A DNA stretch of 42,437 nucleotides from Propionivibrio sp. (GTDB lineage: Bacteria > Pseudomonadota > Gammaproteobacteria > Burkholderiales > Rhodocyclaceae): positions 1-42,437 of the forward strand of contig NZ_JAPUVO010000071.1 of the NCBI RefSeq assembly GCF_029255185.1, read 5' to 3'. Shown piece after piece: positions 11,791 through 19,750 of this stretch. The stretch's first letter is position 1. Each line of letters starts with the position of its first letter. A model generated the notes under the pieces. It ran no database searches. It was not told where the DNA came from and saw nothing but the letters and a program-made list of their open reading frames with translations. A program made the translations under genes and the position numbers.

Positions 11791-11813
11791 TGGGGCGAGG
11801 GTATAATCGCCCC
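11777..11813 (+). promoter_or_regulatory. Possible promoter with TATAAT inside a hairpin loop
   Basis: A perfect -10 hexamer TATAAT (11802-11807) has a weak TTGCTT (11777-11782) 19 bases upstream. It lies within an inverted repeat, GGGGCGA (11792-11798) against TCGCCCC (11807-11813). The hairpin starts just after the DUF3567 stop at 11790 and could act as a weak terminator, while the hexamer could serve the DUF3460 gene that starts at 11862. Spacing is longer than ideal. Confidence 0.35.
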
Positions 11814-11861
11814 ACTGCGGCCTTCGTGGTCACCTAAACCCTGTTGTCGGGAGCGTAGCAA

Positions 11862-12059
11862 ATGGCCTTGTACGAATCGGAATACACGCTGTTCATGCGT
11901 GACATGCTCAAGCAACATCCGGAATGGGCCGAGGATCAACTCGTCGGGCGTGCCCTGTTGTGGGACAAAAAGATCGATCTGACCGAACAAAAGCGCCTGC
12001 GCGAGTCAAGCGAGGCGAATCGCGCGTACCCCTACGATGTTAACTTTGAAAATCTGTAG
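11862..12059 (+). CDS. DUF3460 family small protein
   Basis: A 65-residue protein beginning MALYESEYTLFMRDMLKQHPEW and containing GRALLWDKKIDLTEQKR, the pattern of the betaproteobacterial DUF3460 family. It is charged and soluble, without cysteines or membrane segments. GGGAGCGTAGCAA precedes the ATG at 11862. A terminator hairpin follows 22 bases after the stop. Function is unknown. Confidence 0.82.
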   Translation: MALYESEYTLFMRDMLKQHPEWAEDQLVGRALLWDKKIDLTEQKRLRESSEANRAYPYDVNFENL

Positions 12060-12080
12060 CATCCGGTTCGCCTAGTCAAA

Positions 12081-12108
12081 AAAACGGCCAGATTTATTCT
12101 GGCCGTTT
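12081..12108 (+). terminator. Intrinsic terminator after DUF3460 gene
   Basis: An 11-bp perfect stem, AAACGGCCAGA (12082-12092) against TCTGGCCGTTT (12098-12108), with a five-base loop. The upstream arm is preceded by a run of A and the 3' arm ends in TTT followed by CGGTTT. It separates the DUF3460 gene from gabD. Confidence 0.85.
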
Positions 12109-12161
12109 CGGTTTACGCAGGAGCCAGCTCAGGCAACTGAAAAATCAAAGGAGAACAGTTC

Positions 12162-13682
12162 ATGCTGACATTGAAAGACGCCACCCTGCTGCGCCAGGCT
12201 TGCTACATTGATGGCGCCTGGGTCGGGGCAGACAGTGGCGAATGTATCGTGGTGACCAACCCGGCAAGTGGCGTGGCGATTGGCAGCGTGCCCTGCTGTG
12301 GCGCTGCCGAAACCAGGCGCGCCATCCTGGCTGCCGATAAAGCCTGGAAAATCTGGCGCCAGACGACAGCTGCCGAGCGCAGCCGCATCCTGCGCCGCTG
12401 GTTCGACCTGATGCTGGCCAACCAGGACGATCTGGCCTTGCTGATGACCGCCGAACAAGGCAAGCCGCTGGTTGAAGCGCGTGGCGAAATCGCCTATGCC
12501 GCAGCCTACATCGAGTGGTTCGCCGAGGAAGCCAAACGCGCCTACGGTGAGGTGATCCCGTCGCCATTCAGGGATCGTCAGATCGTCGTCACCAAAGAGC
12601 CGGTCGGCGTATGCGCGGCCATCACGCCGTGGAATTTCCCGGCGGCGATGATTACTCGCAAGGTAGCGCCGGCGCTGGCTGCCGGGTGCACCATCGTCCT
12701 CAAACCGGCCGCGCAAACCCCGCTCTCGGCGCTGGCGCTGGCCGAACTGGCCGAGCGCGCCGGTGTCCCGGCCGGGGTGTTCAGCGTCGTCACCGGCACG
12801 GCGAGCGTCATTGGTGGCGTAATGACGGCCAGCCCGATCGTGCGCAAACTGAGCTTTACCGGTTCGACGCCTATCGGCCAACTGTTGATGCAGCAATGCG
12901 CCGGCACCGTCAAGAAAATGTCGCTTGAATTGGGCGGTAATGCTCCGTTCATTGTTTTTGACGATGCCGATCTTGATGCCGCTGTCGCCGGGGCGATGGC
13001 CTCAAAGTATCGCAACGCCGGGCAGACCTGCGTGTGCAGCAACCGTTTCCTGGTTCAGGATGGCGTCTATGACGTTTTCGCCAGCAAGCTGGCGGCCGCT
13101 GTTGCCATACTCAAAGTCGGCAATGGGCTTGATGACGGCGTCACGCAAGGTCCGCTGATTGATGAGTCGGCCATCGCCAAGGTCGAACAATTGGTGCAGG
13201 ACGCGGTCAACAAAGGGGCGCGTGTGGTTTGCGGCGGGCACCGTCATGAATTGGGTGGAACCTGGTTCCAGCCCACCGTGCTGCGTGACGTAACATCCGA
13301 GATGGCGGTCGCCAGGGAGGAAATCTTCGGCCCGGTTGCTCCGCTCTTGCGTTTTGGCAGTGAAGACGAGGCTGTGGCGATGGCCAACGATACCGAGTTT
13401 GGCCTGGCGGCCTATTTTTTCTCAAAGGATCATGGCCGCGTCTGGCGGGTTTCACGTCAACTGGAGTACGGCATGGTCGGCGTGAATACCGGAATAATTT
13501 CAACCGAGGCCGCCCCCTTTGGTGGCGTCAAGCGTTCCGGCATCGGCCGCGAAGGATCGCGCCATGGCCTCGATGAATACATGGAAGTGAAGTATCTGGC
13601 GCTAGCGGGCTTGGCGGGCAATGCTGACGGCATGTCCGGCGAACTACTTCAGCTTCCCTCCGTTGGCGCTTCAAACAGGTAG
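12162..13682 (+). CDS. gabD: Succinate-semialdehyde dehydrogenase (NADP+)
   Basis: It oxidises succinate semialdehyde to succinate, feeding 4-aminobutyrate or 4-hydroxybutyrate carbon into the TCA cycle. The 506 residues fit the GabD group of aldehyde dehydrogenases. Visible are ITPWNFPAAMITRK (155-167), the general base Glu256 in MSLELGGNAPFIVF, the catalytic Cys290 in NAGQTCVCSNRF with the second cysteine at 292 that is typical of GabD, and the C-terminal EYGMVGVNTG...PFGGVKRSGIGREG. AAAGGAG precedes the start. The 3' end overlaps the convergent FixH-like gene by about 34 bases. Confidence 0.93.
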   Translation: MLTLKDATLLRQACYIDGAWVGADSGECIVVTNPASGVAIGSVPCCGAAETRRAILAADKAWKIWRQTTAAERSRILRRWFDLMLANQDDLALLMTAEQGKPLVEARGEIAYAAAYIEWFAEEAKRAYGEVIPSPFRDRQIVVTKEPVGVCAAITPWNFPAAMITRKVAPALAAGCTIVLKPAAQTPLSALALAELAERAGVPAGVFSVVTGTASVIGGVMTASPIVRKLSFTGSTPIGQLLMQQCAGTVKKMSLELGGNAPFIVFDDADLDAAVAGAMASKYRNAGQTCVCSNRFLVQDGVYDVFASKLAAAVAILKVGNGLDDGVTQGPLIDESAIAKVEQLVQDAVNKGARVVCGGHRHELGGTWFQPTVLRDVTSEMAVAREEIFGPVAPLLRFGSEDEAVAMANDTEFGLAAYFFSKDHGRVWRVSRQLEYGMVGVNTGIISTEAAPFGGVKRSGIGREGSRHGLDEYMEVKYLALAGLAGNADGMSGELLQLPSVGASNR

Positions 13683-14116
13683 GGTACGGCGATACGCTGA
13701 CGGCCGGTTTCGACGACTAGCGTAGCTTGCCAGGCCATGCGGCCGGTGATGCAGACGGGAAGCGTGGCGTCGCCGCTATAGCCTCCCTTCCCGTCGGCAA
13801 CGAGGGTTATCCGGTTGTAGCCCATGTTCATGGAGAGTCCGGCAAAGTCAATTTCAACCTTGTCCGCCACGATACCGGCGATGCGTACGCTGACCTGCAG
13901 GGGCCTGACGACAGGAATTGGGTGCGGCGTGATGGCAAGTTCGAGACGTCCGCCACCGGGCAGATTGGCAGGGCAGGTCTGTTTATGCAGATCGCAACCG
14001 GCCACCGGCGTTATCGTCAGGTCGGCCTTGGTCAGTAATGACGGTGAGTACTTGTAGCCGACCACGGCGACGCTGGCCAGCGCCAGAATGATCACGAGAG
14101 GGGCGAAGGTCGTCAT
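13649..14116 (-). CDS. FixH/YtkA-like membrane-anchored protein
   Basis: About 155 residues, with one N-terminal membrane anchor (FAPLVIILALASVAVVGY) followed by a periplasmic beta-rich domain with CDLHKQTC, LELAITPHPIPVVRPLQVSVRI, FAGLSMNMGYNRITL and CITGRMAWQATLVVE. The G-L-S-M-N-M-G-Y block and general layout resemble FixH/YtkA-like proteins linked to copper or cytochrome oxidase assembly, but the match is only moderate. The Met-rich motif could bind copper. Start is uncertain: ATG at 14116 or TTG at 14140, neither with a clear ribosome binding site. It overlaps the end of gabD on the other strand. Confidence 0.62.
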   Translation of the reverse strand: MTTFAPLVIILALASVAVVGYKYSPSLLTKADLTITPVAGCDLHKQTCPANLPGGGRLELAITPHPIPVVRPLQVSVRIAGIVADKVEIDFAGLSMNMGYNRITLVADGKGGYSGDATLPVCITGRMAWQATLVVETGRQRIAVPYLFEAPTEGS

Positions 14117-14152
14117 GACAGCGTGCTGCGTGATTCTCAAGAGGGTGGGATA

Positions 14153-14704
14153 CTATTTTTTCTTGCGGGGGGTGGCCGAACTGACCGCATTGACCGTTGC
14201 ATTGCTCGCACTGGCGATGCTTGCTTCATCAATTTCAGCGGCCTGTTTGAGTACTGTCTTCATGTGGCCAAAAGCAGAGCTGGCAGCTTCGAGTGCTGAC
14301 CTGACCGCAGCAATCGCGGCATCGGAACCGGCCGGGGCGTTCTGCGCAGCCATGTCCAGAAGGCCGGATACCCGCTTCTGGAAATCGCGGAACTGGCTTT
14401 CGAGTTGCCTGGAGAGGTCCTCTCTCGATTGCGCCGAAATCTCGTAGAGGCTGCGCGTGTAGGACACAGCCTCTTCGACGGCCGGTTTCAATTGTGCCGC
14501 GACCAGGTTCATGGCTTCCTCTGGATTCCTGGCGCCGAGCAGCGCCTTGGCGTTGGCCATGCCGTCTTCCAGCAGCGTATGAGCGGTATTCAGGTTCAAC
14601 GCGGCGATACGCTCGGCACTGGCCAGCGCGGTGTTGGCAAGAGACAGCATGGCATCGACCGAAGCCTTGTTGGCAGCGGCAAATTGTTCGGGAGTAGTGA
14701 ACAT
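14153..14704 (-). CDS. phaP: Phasin family protein
   Basis: A 183-residue, helix-rich protein of the phasin type, which coats polyhydroxyalkanoate granules. It starts MFTTPEQFAAANKASVDAMLSLANTAL, continues ASAERIAALNLNTAHTLLEDG and shows the Ala-rich amphipathic helices usual for the family, ending in a basic PRKKK tail. CAAGGAGATTTTCC precedes the ATG at 14704. No PHA synthase is in the window. Its presence suggests that the organism stores PHA. Confidence 0.9.
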   Translation of the reverse strand: MFTTPEQFAAANKASVDAMLSLANTALASAERIAALNLNTAHTLLEDGMANAKALLGARNPEEAMNLVAAQLKPAVEEAVSYTRSLYEISAQSREDLSRQLESQFRDFQKRVSGLLDMAAQNAPAGSDAAIAAVRSALEAASSAFGHMKTVLKQAAEIDEASIASASNATVNAVSSATPRKKK

Positions 14705-14966
14705 GGAAAATCTCCTTGGAATAAAAACGAGTGCATACGTCGCACTTCGATACGTGCTTGATTATGGGTGTTGAAGTTCAACTGTCAAGCCATTTTTGTT
14801 GCCGGGTGCTGATCGGCGGGCTGCGACCAAAACGGGTTCTCGGAACTTTCCAAAATCCAAGCAATCGTATGATCAGGCTGTTCGTTAATTCGTTACACAG
14901 ACGCCTGGAGACTGACTTTAAACTGAAATGCGCGCATCAAGTTCCAAACCATCCACAGGAGTTAAC

Positions 14967-15686
14967 ATGAAAAGCGCCGCCGAGTTCGTCACTTCCCCCA
15001 CCCTTGACCGCCGCAATTTTCTGGCAGCCTCTGCGGGCGCCGCGCTCTTGTTTGCGCTGGGAGGCTTGCCGCGCACCAGCCAGGCGGCAGCAGCCCACAT
15101 CCTGCCGCCACTGCCTTACGCCGATAATGCCCTGGAGCCGGTCATCTCGGCCAATACGATGGGCTTTCATTACGGGAAGCACCACAAGGGTTATGTCGAT
15201 AACCTGAACAGGCTCATCGCGGGAACCGAGTTTGCCGACCTTTCCCTGGAGAAGATCATTGCCGGAACGGCCGGTCAGGCAGACAAAACAGCGCTCTTCA
15301 ATAACGCAGCACAAACGTGGAATCACACCTTTTACTGGCGCAGCCTGAAGCCAAACGGCGGTGGCGAACCTCCGGCAATGTTGAAACAGAAGATCGAGGC
15401 TTCCTTTGGCAGTGTGGATGGCTTGAAGAAGGAGTTGGCGACTGCGGCAACGTCCCAGTTTGGCAGCGGCTGGGCATGGCTCGTCCTCGATGGTGACAAA
15501 CTTAAAGTGGTCAAAACAGGCAATGCTGAACTACCTTTGACCAAGGGCGTGAAACCGCTCCTGACTATCGACGTATGGGAGCATGCGTACTACCTGGATT
15601 ATCAGAACCGCCGCGTCGATTATGTCAATGCCGTTCTCGATAAATTGATCAACTGGGGGTTCGCGGCAGACAACCTTGGCTCGTGA
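14967..15686 (+). CDS. sodB: Superoxide dismutase (Fe) with Tat signal peptide
   Basis: It dismutates superoxide to peroxide and oxygen. The 239-residue precursor has a twin-arginine leader ([21 protein letters not shown], Arg15-Arg16, cleavage near AQA-like site SQA at 38-40), so the enzyme should fold with its metal and go to the periplasm. Metal ligands by family comparison are His68 (GFHYGKHH), His120 ([10 protein letters not shown]), Asp202 and His206 (DVWEHAYY). The FGSGWAWLV and QTWNHTFYW context fits the iron type. The ATG at 14967 is chosen over 14928 because AGGAG lies at 14957-14961. Confidence 0.93.
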   Translation: MKSAAEFVTSPTLDRRNFLAASAGAALLFALGGLPRTSQAAAAHILPPLPYADNALEPVISANTMGFHYGKHHKGYVDNLNRLIAGTEFADLSLEKIIAGTAGQADKTALFNNAAQTWNHTFYWRSLKPNGGGEPPAMLKQKIEASFGSVDGLKKELATAATSQFGSGWAWLVLDGDKLKVVKTGNAELPLTKGVKPLLTIDVWEHAYYLDYQNRRVDYVNAVLDKLINWGFAADNLGS

Positions 15687-15728
15687 TGGCCTGCGGAACG
15701 TTCGCTGGCAGGCACTTGGGCGACGCTC

Positions 15729-15848
15729 TCAGGCTTTCGCCTGCTCTGCGCGCATTTGCCGGCGGTGCAACAGCAGGGCCAGTATCAGACGGGTGCGATT
15801 CGAACTGATGTGGAGCACAACTCGTAGGTTAGCGCAGCGTAACCCGAC
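15729..15848 (-). other. Possible 3' gene remnant next to a GGTTA...TAACC repeat
   Basis: On the - strand, 15729-15823 reads VVLHISSNRTRLILALLLHRRQMRAEQAKA and stop, which looks like a coding C-terminus rather than random sequence, but no start or upstream gene remains. It is preceded on that strand by the partly palindromic sequence CGGGTTACGCTGCGCTAACC (15829-15847), a motif class often seen dispersed in proteobacterial intergenic regions. I cannot name the gene. The rest of the 15687-15919 gap shows nothing. Confidence 0.3.
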
Positions 15849-15919
15849 ATCGCTGGATGCGAGCGCAGATGTCTACGCGACTGACCTCCCGCCGGCGCTG
15901 GAATGACGACCCCAATCGC

Positions 15920-16690
15920 CTATTTTTTCTTTGCCGCAGCCTTCGGCTTGCACATATTGCCCGGCATCTCCAGGCTGGACTGGTAGGCTGCAATGGCAAC
16001 CAGTTGCCGGTCATTGTATTTTTTGATGATCCTGACCATGTCCGGGTTGGTATTACGTCGCTTGCCGTCACGGATTTCGGTCATCTGCCGCAGCAGGTAC
16101 TTGTAGTGCTGGCCGGCGATTACCGGGTAGAACTTGTCCTTGATGCCTTCACCGTTGGCGCCATGGCAGGTTACGCACTCTTTCTCGTACAGATCCTTGC
16201 CCTGCGCCAGTTGCTGAGCCGTATCGGCGGGAGCCTTCCAGTCCTTGGCGGCATCGCCCGGCTTTGAATCATAGTAGCCGTGATCGAGCGGAATGCACAA
16301 CGACTCGATATAGGCCGAAACATCAGCCAGCTCCTGGGCGTCGGTCAACGTTGCGGCAAACGGATACATCGTCGGGTTATCACGCAGGCCGGAGCGGATG
16401 TCGACCATCTGCTTGATCAGCACGGTTGAATGCTGGCCGGCGAGCTGCGGGAATGTCCCGTCGGTACGGCCAGCCCCGGACGGCAGGTGGCAGGCGCCAC
16501 AGACTTCATAGGCTTCCTCACCGCGCCTGCGGTCGCCCTTCTTGGTCAGCGCTTCGATCTGTTCACCTTCCTGGACGTTCCACGTGGCCTCCTTTTTTTC
16601 GGGCACAACTTTTTTCGTGGCCCGAGGCGCAGAATGCGCGGCACCCGCTGCAATCATCAGCAACGCAAGGGCAAGAATTGGTTTTTTCAT
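15920..16690 (-). CDS. Diheme cytochrome c (c4-like)
   Basis: A periplasmic electron carrier, 256 residues, with signal peptide MKKPILALALLMIAAGAAHSA. Two c-type heme sites are present, CGACH at 64-68 and CVTCH at 172-176, each followed by the class I pattern; PQLAGQH and PVIAGQH repeats with YLLRQM show the two-domain cytochrome c4 layout. Possible Met ligands lie in NPTMYPF and NPDMVRII. The tail is Lys-rich (AAAKKK). It precedes no oxidase in the window; the PCuAC chaperone gene lies 47 bases upstream on the same strand. Confidence 0.88.
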   Translation of the reverse strand: MKKPILALALLMIAAGAAHSAPRATKKVVPEKKEATWNVQEGEQIEALTKKGDRRRGEEAYEVCGACHLPSGAGRTDGTFPQLAGQHSTVLIKQMVDIRSGLRDNPTMYPFAATLTDAQELADVSAYIESLCIPLDHGYYDSKPGDAAKDWKAPADTAQQLAQGKDLYEKECVTCHGANGEGIKDKFYPVIAGQHYKYLLRQMTEIRDGKRRNTNPDMVRIIKKYNDRQLVAIAAYQSSLEMPGNMCKPKAAAKKK

Positions 16691-16737
16691 CGGGAATCCT
16701 TTTTAAATTCAGTAACGCCGCAGAGGGCAACAGGCTG

Positions 16738-17220
16738 CTAGTGCTTCATCCCCTGATGATCCATGGCCTTGTCGGCTGGCATGGTGGTCTGTTTGCGGAC
16801 CGGAGCATTGATCTGCATTTTGCTGCCGTCATCGAAGCTGAGCGTGATCGGAATTACCTCGCCTTCCTTGAGCGCTTGCTTCATGTCGATCAGCATGATG
16901 TGGTAGCTGCCCGGCTTGAGTTCTGCCCGCGCGTTGGCCTTGATGTCGATACCTGGAACCTGGCGCATTTTCATGACACCGTTCTCGCTGATGTGGCTGT
17001 GCAACTCGACGGTTTTGGCGGCCGGGCTTTCCGCCTTGATCAGCTTGCGGTCGGCACTGCCGGAGTTGCTGATGACCATGAAAGCGGCGCTTGCCGGTGC
17101 GCTGGGCGGCGCCAGCCGGACATAAGGATCATTGACCTGCAGCGCGCTGTCGACAGCAAACGAGAGCGCAGGAAGTGTGGCGCCCAAGAGCAGGGCCAGG
17201 CTAAAAATTGAGCGGTGCAT
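16738..17220 (-). CDS. pccA: Periplasmic copper chaperone PCuAC
   Basis: It carries Cu(I) in the periplasm for the CuA or CuB site of cytochrome oxidases. The 160-residue protein has a signal peptide (MHRSIFSLALLLGATLPALSFA). The family motif H-x10-M-x21-H-x-M is exact: His74, Met85, His107, Met109. The C-terminal tail has extra His and Met (DHQGMKH) that may bind more copper. It is followed on the same strand by the diheme cytochrome gene, which suggests a shared respiratory role. Confidence 0.92.
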   Translation of the reverse strand: MHRSIFSLALLLGATLPALSFAVDSALQVNDPYVRLAPPSAPASAAFMVISNSGSADRKLIKAESPAAKTVELHSHISENGVMKMRQVPGIDIKANARAELKPGSYHIMLIDMKQALKEGEVIPITLSFDDGSKMQINAPVRKQTTMPADKAMDHQGMKH

Positions 17221-17512
17221 GCGATTTCCTTTGCAAGGGTTGGTGGTGTTTACGACCAGGATCAGTGGGCGTGTCCTGCACTGAGCAGTGGGCGGATTGT
17301 ATCAAGGATGAGCTGAGGCGGCGAACCGTAGGGCGGGCTGTGTCAGCCACCAAGCTTAAGCCAATTGCATATCAGAGGACGGCACGGTTTTATACTGCCC
17401 GGCGAAATAAGCTTCTGCATTTTTCTTCGTTGTTGCCGTCGTGACCGCGGCATACATTGGCCACTCTTAGCAGGATTCGTTTTTTCCCAATCACGATTTT
17501 CAGGAGTCTCCA
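17221..17512. other. 292-base region upstream of the sulfur island
   Basis: This gap lies between the divergent PCuAC and molbindin genes and should hold promoters for both. I see no gene. ATAAGC at 17407-17412, followed by an A/T-rich stretch, recurs upstream of the encapsulin gene and of sbp. A T-rich stretch (GTTTTTTCCC) and the ribosome binding site CAGGAG lie just before the molbindin start at 17513. Confidence 0.5.
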
Positions 17513-17728
17513 ATGTCTATTGCAGCCATCAACGCCCGTAATCAGTTTCACGGCGCCATCACAGCAATCATCCATGGACCGGTGGTGTCCGAAGTCGATG
17601 TCGAAACGCCATTCGGCATTGTAACGTCGGTCATTACGACCCGGTCGGTCAAGGATCTTGAACTTGTTGTCGGCACGGAGGTTCTTGCGCTGGTCAAGGC
17701 CACCGAGGTTTCGATCGCCAAGCTCTGA
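17513..17728 (+). CDS. Molbindin (Mop/TOBE domain) protein
   Basis: A 71-residue single Mop domain: INARNQFHGAITAIIHGPVVSEVDVETPFGIVTSVITTRSVKDLELVVGTEVLALVKATEVSIAKL in layout, with the family's N-terminal INARNQF, central EVD and C-terminal VLALVKATEVSIAKL. Such proteins assemble as hexamers that bind molybdate or related oxyanions in the cytoplasm. No molybdate transporter is nearby. It is the first gene of the sulfur island, with tonB starting 21 bases after its stop, so it may buffer an oxyanion or sense it. CAGGAG precedes the start. Confidence 0.88.
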   Translation: MSIAAINARNQFHGAITAIIHGPVVSEVDVETPFGIVTSVITTRSVKDLELVVGTEVLALVKATEVSIAKL

Positions 17729-17749
17729 TGTCGATTGTCCCGTGGCGAT

Positions 17750-18373
17750 ATGAGTTACGCGCAAGAAAAGACAGATCCGCGCCGTTACCTGTTTGGCATT
17801 GGCTCGGTCGTTCTCGTTCACATCGTTGTCATTTATGCGTTGCTCAATGGTTTGGCGCGCAAGGTGGTCGAGGTGTTCAAGAAACCCCTCGAAGTAGCCA
17901 TCATCGAGGAGGTAAAACTGCAGCAGCCACCGCCGCCGCCCAAAGTGCTGCGGCCGCAACCCAGGCCCGCGCCGCCGCCAGCCTATGTGCCACCGCCGGA
18001 AGTTGCCGTGGCAACAACGTCACCGTCGAACGCGGTGACAGCCGTGACACAGGTGCCTCCGCCGCCACCGGCGCCTGTTGTCGAGACGCCCCGGCCAGCG
18101 GTTGTCGCGGTCGGTGTCGTCTGCCCGAATCACGCGGAGGTTCGCAGCCGGGTACCTTATCCGACGCAGGCGATAAGGCTTGGGCTGTCGGGCGAGGTCG
18201 AGGTCGAATTCAGCGTTTCGCCGACCGGCGGCGTCGGCGAGATCAGCGTCGCCCGATCAACCAATAAGGTTTTCAACAGCGCGGCAACTGTGGCGGTTGC
18301 ACAGCTCCACTGTGCCGGTCATGGGCAGACGGTCAGGGTCCGCGTGCCTTTCGTTTTCCGGCTCGATGCGTAA
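17750..18373 (+). CDS. tonB: TonB energy-transducing protein
   Basis: A 207-residue TonB: short cytoplasmic N-terminus, one membrane anchor (LFGIGSVVLVHIVVIYALLNGL, about 13-34), a proline-rich periplasmic spacer (about 58-125, with PPPPP and PPPPAPVVETP) and a C-terminal TonB domain with YPTQAIRLGLSGEVEVEFSVSPTGGVGEI. It links the proton-motive force, through ExbBD, to outer-membrane receptors. The ATG at 17750 is preferred; a TTG at 17735 is possible. The gene heads tonB-exbB-exbD-exbD-receptor, so it probably serves that receptor. Confidence 0.92.
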   Translation: MSYAQEKTDPRRYLFGIGSVVLVHIVVIYALLNGLARKVVEVFKKPLEVAIIEEVKLQQPPPPPKVLRPQPRPAPPPAYVPPPEVAVATTSPSNAVTAVTQVPPPPPAPVVETPRPAVVAVGVVCPNHAEVRSRVPYPTQAIRLGLSGEVEVEFSVSPTGGVGEISVARSTNKVFNSAATVAVAQLHCAGHGQTVRVRVPFVFRLDA

Positions 18374-18456
18374 GTCGGCCCGGCACATTGCAATCGCTCT
18401 GCAGATGTTGCACGAGCTTCGAATCAATCTTCATCGTACATTTTTTGGAGAAAGTC

Positions 18457-19293
18457 ATGTTTTTGAAACATCGAACCCGAGCCTTGCTTACCGCCCTCCT
18501 GATTGCATCGTCGTCGATGACAGTGGCGCTACCCGGCGCCTTTGCCCAGCCGGCCGAGGCAGTTGCCACCAGGGAGAGCGTGGATAACCCCTATGGACTT
18601 GATGCCTTGTGGAAAGGTGGCGATATCGTCGCCAAGACCACGCTGGGCATCCTCGTCATCATGTCGATCGGCAGCTGGTACATTGTCTTTACCAAGCTCT
18701 ACGAGCAGGCGAAGCTTGGCAGATACGCCAAGGCGGCCAACGACAATTTCTGGACTGCCGGCGGTTTGGGCCAGGCCGTTGACACGCTCAAGGCGGGGAG
18801 TCCATTCCATTACATCGCCGCCTCGGCCCAGGAGGCGATCACTAACCACCACGGACTGCGCGGCCATATCAATCTGAACGACTGGATTTCCCAATCGATC
18901 CAGCGCTCGATCGAGAATATCCAGAGCCGCCTGCAGGATGGTCTGGCATTCCTCGCCACGGTCGGATCGACGGCGCCTTTCGTCGGTCTCTTCGGTACGG
19001 TCTGGGGAATTTATCACGCGCTGACGGCGATCGGCATCGCCGGTCAGGCATCGATCGACAAGGTCGCCGGGCCGGTCGGCGAATCGTTGATCATGACCGC
19101 CATCGGCCTCGCTGTCGCTGTGCCAGCGGTGCTTGGCTACAACTGGTTGGTTCGCCGCAACAAGGCGGCGCTGGAGAAGGTGCGCAGCTTTGGCATCGAT
19201 CTGCATGGCGTCATTCTCGGCGATGCCGCCAATGCCATATCGCCGGTCAAGGCATCACCGGTGCGTATCCTCAACGTTGCGTTCGCGAGCTAA
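18457..19293 (+). CDS. exbB: ExbB proton channel subunit
   Basis: A MotA/TolQ/ExbB family protein of 278 residues. It begins with a signal-peptide-like segment (ALLTALLIASSSMTVALPGAFAQ), as in the long ExbB form, then the membrane segments TTLGILVIMSIGSWYIVF, FLATVGSTAPFVGLFGTVWGIYHAL and LIMTAIGLAVAVPAVLGYNWLVRRN. The middle block is the conserved signature. It forms the inner-membrane proton channel with ExbD and drives TonB. TTGGAGAAAGTC precedes the ATG at 18457; the earlier start at 18388 lacks one. Confidence 0.94.
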   Translation: MFLKHRTRALLTALLIASSSMTVALPGAFAQPAEAVATRESVDNPYGLDALWKGGDIVAKTTLGILVIMSIGSWYIVFTKLYEQAKLGRYAKAANDNFWTAGGLGQAVDTLKAGSPFHYIAASAQEAITNHHGLRGHINLNDWISQSIQRSIENIQSRLQDGLAFLATVGSTAPFVGLFGTVWGIYHALTAIGIAGQASIDKVAGPVGESLIMTAIGLAVAVPAVLGYNWLVRRNKAALEKVRSFGIDLHGVILGDAANAISPVKASPVRILNVAFAS

Positions 19294-19296
19294 GTC

Positions 19297-19719
19297 ATGA
19301 GCATGTCGATCAGCCTGGATGGTGATGACGAAGTCGTCTCCGCCATCAACACCACTCCCCTGGTGGACGTCATGCTCGTCTTGCTGATCATTTTCCTGAT
19401 CACCATTCCCGTGGTGACCCAGACGATCCCGCTGGATCTGCCCAAGGAGACCAATCAGCCGCGAATTACCAAGCCGGAAAACATCAACCTTTCGGTAGAC
19501 AAGGATGGCGGCGTGTACTGGAACGACCAGCGGGTCGGCAACACCGAACGACTGGTGGAAAAACTAAAGCAGATCGCAGTTACCGATCCCCAGCCGGAAG
19601 TTCAGATCCGTGGCGATGGCAGTGCCCGCTATGAACACGTCGGGCGGGTCGTGCTGGCCTGCCAGCGGGCGGGAATCGTCAAGATCGGTTTCATCACCGA
19701 GCCACCGCCCCGGGGTTGA
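19297..19719 (+). CDS. exbD: ExbD accessory protein, first copy
   Basis: A 140-residue ExbD/TolR protein. The N-terminus DDEVVSAINTTPLVDVMLVLLIIFLITIP holds the conserved membrane Asp (in PLVDVMLVLL) that carries protons, followed by a periplasmic domain (QIRGDGSARYEHVGRVV). It starts three bases after the exbB stop. It is followed by a second exbD, so the motor may contain two different ExbD chains. Confidence 0.94.
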   Translation: MSMSISLDGDDEVVSAINTTPLVDVMLVLLIIFLITIPVVTQTIPLDLPKETNQPRITKPENINLSVDKDGGVYWNDQRVGNTERLVEKLKQIAVTDPQPEVQIRGDGSARYEHVGRVVLACQRAGIVKIGFITEPPPRG

Positions 19720-19750
19720 CCCGGCCCATATTTTTTGGAGGAAGTTATTC

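Noticed and set aside
15787-15815. A possible tRNA T-arm (GATTCGAACT on the + strand, AGTTCGAATC on the other)
   Set aside because: The flanking bases do not form a T stem, and no anticodon arm or acceptor stem can be built around it; the stretch fits better as a coding remnant.
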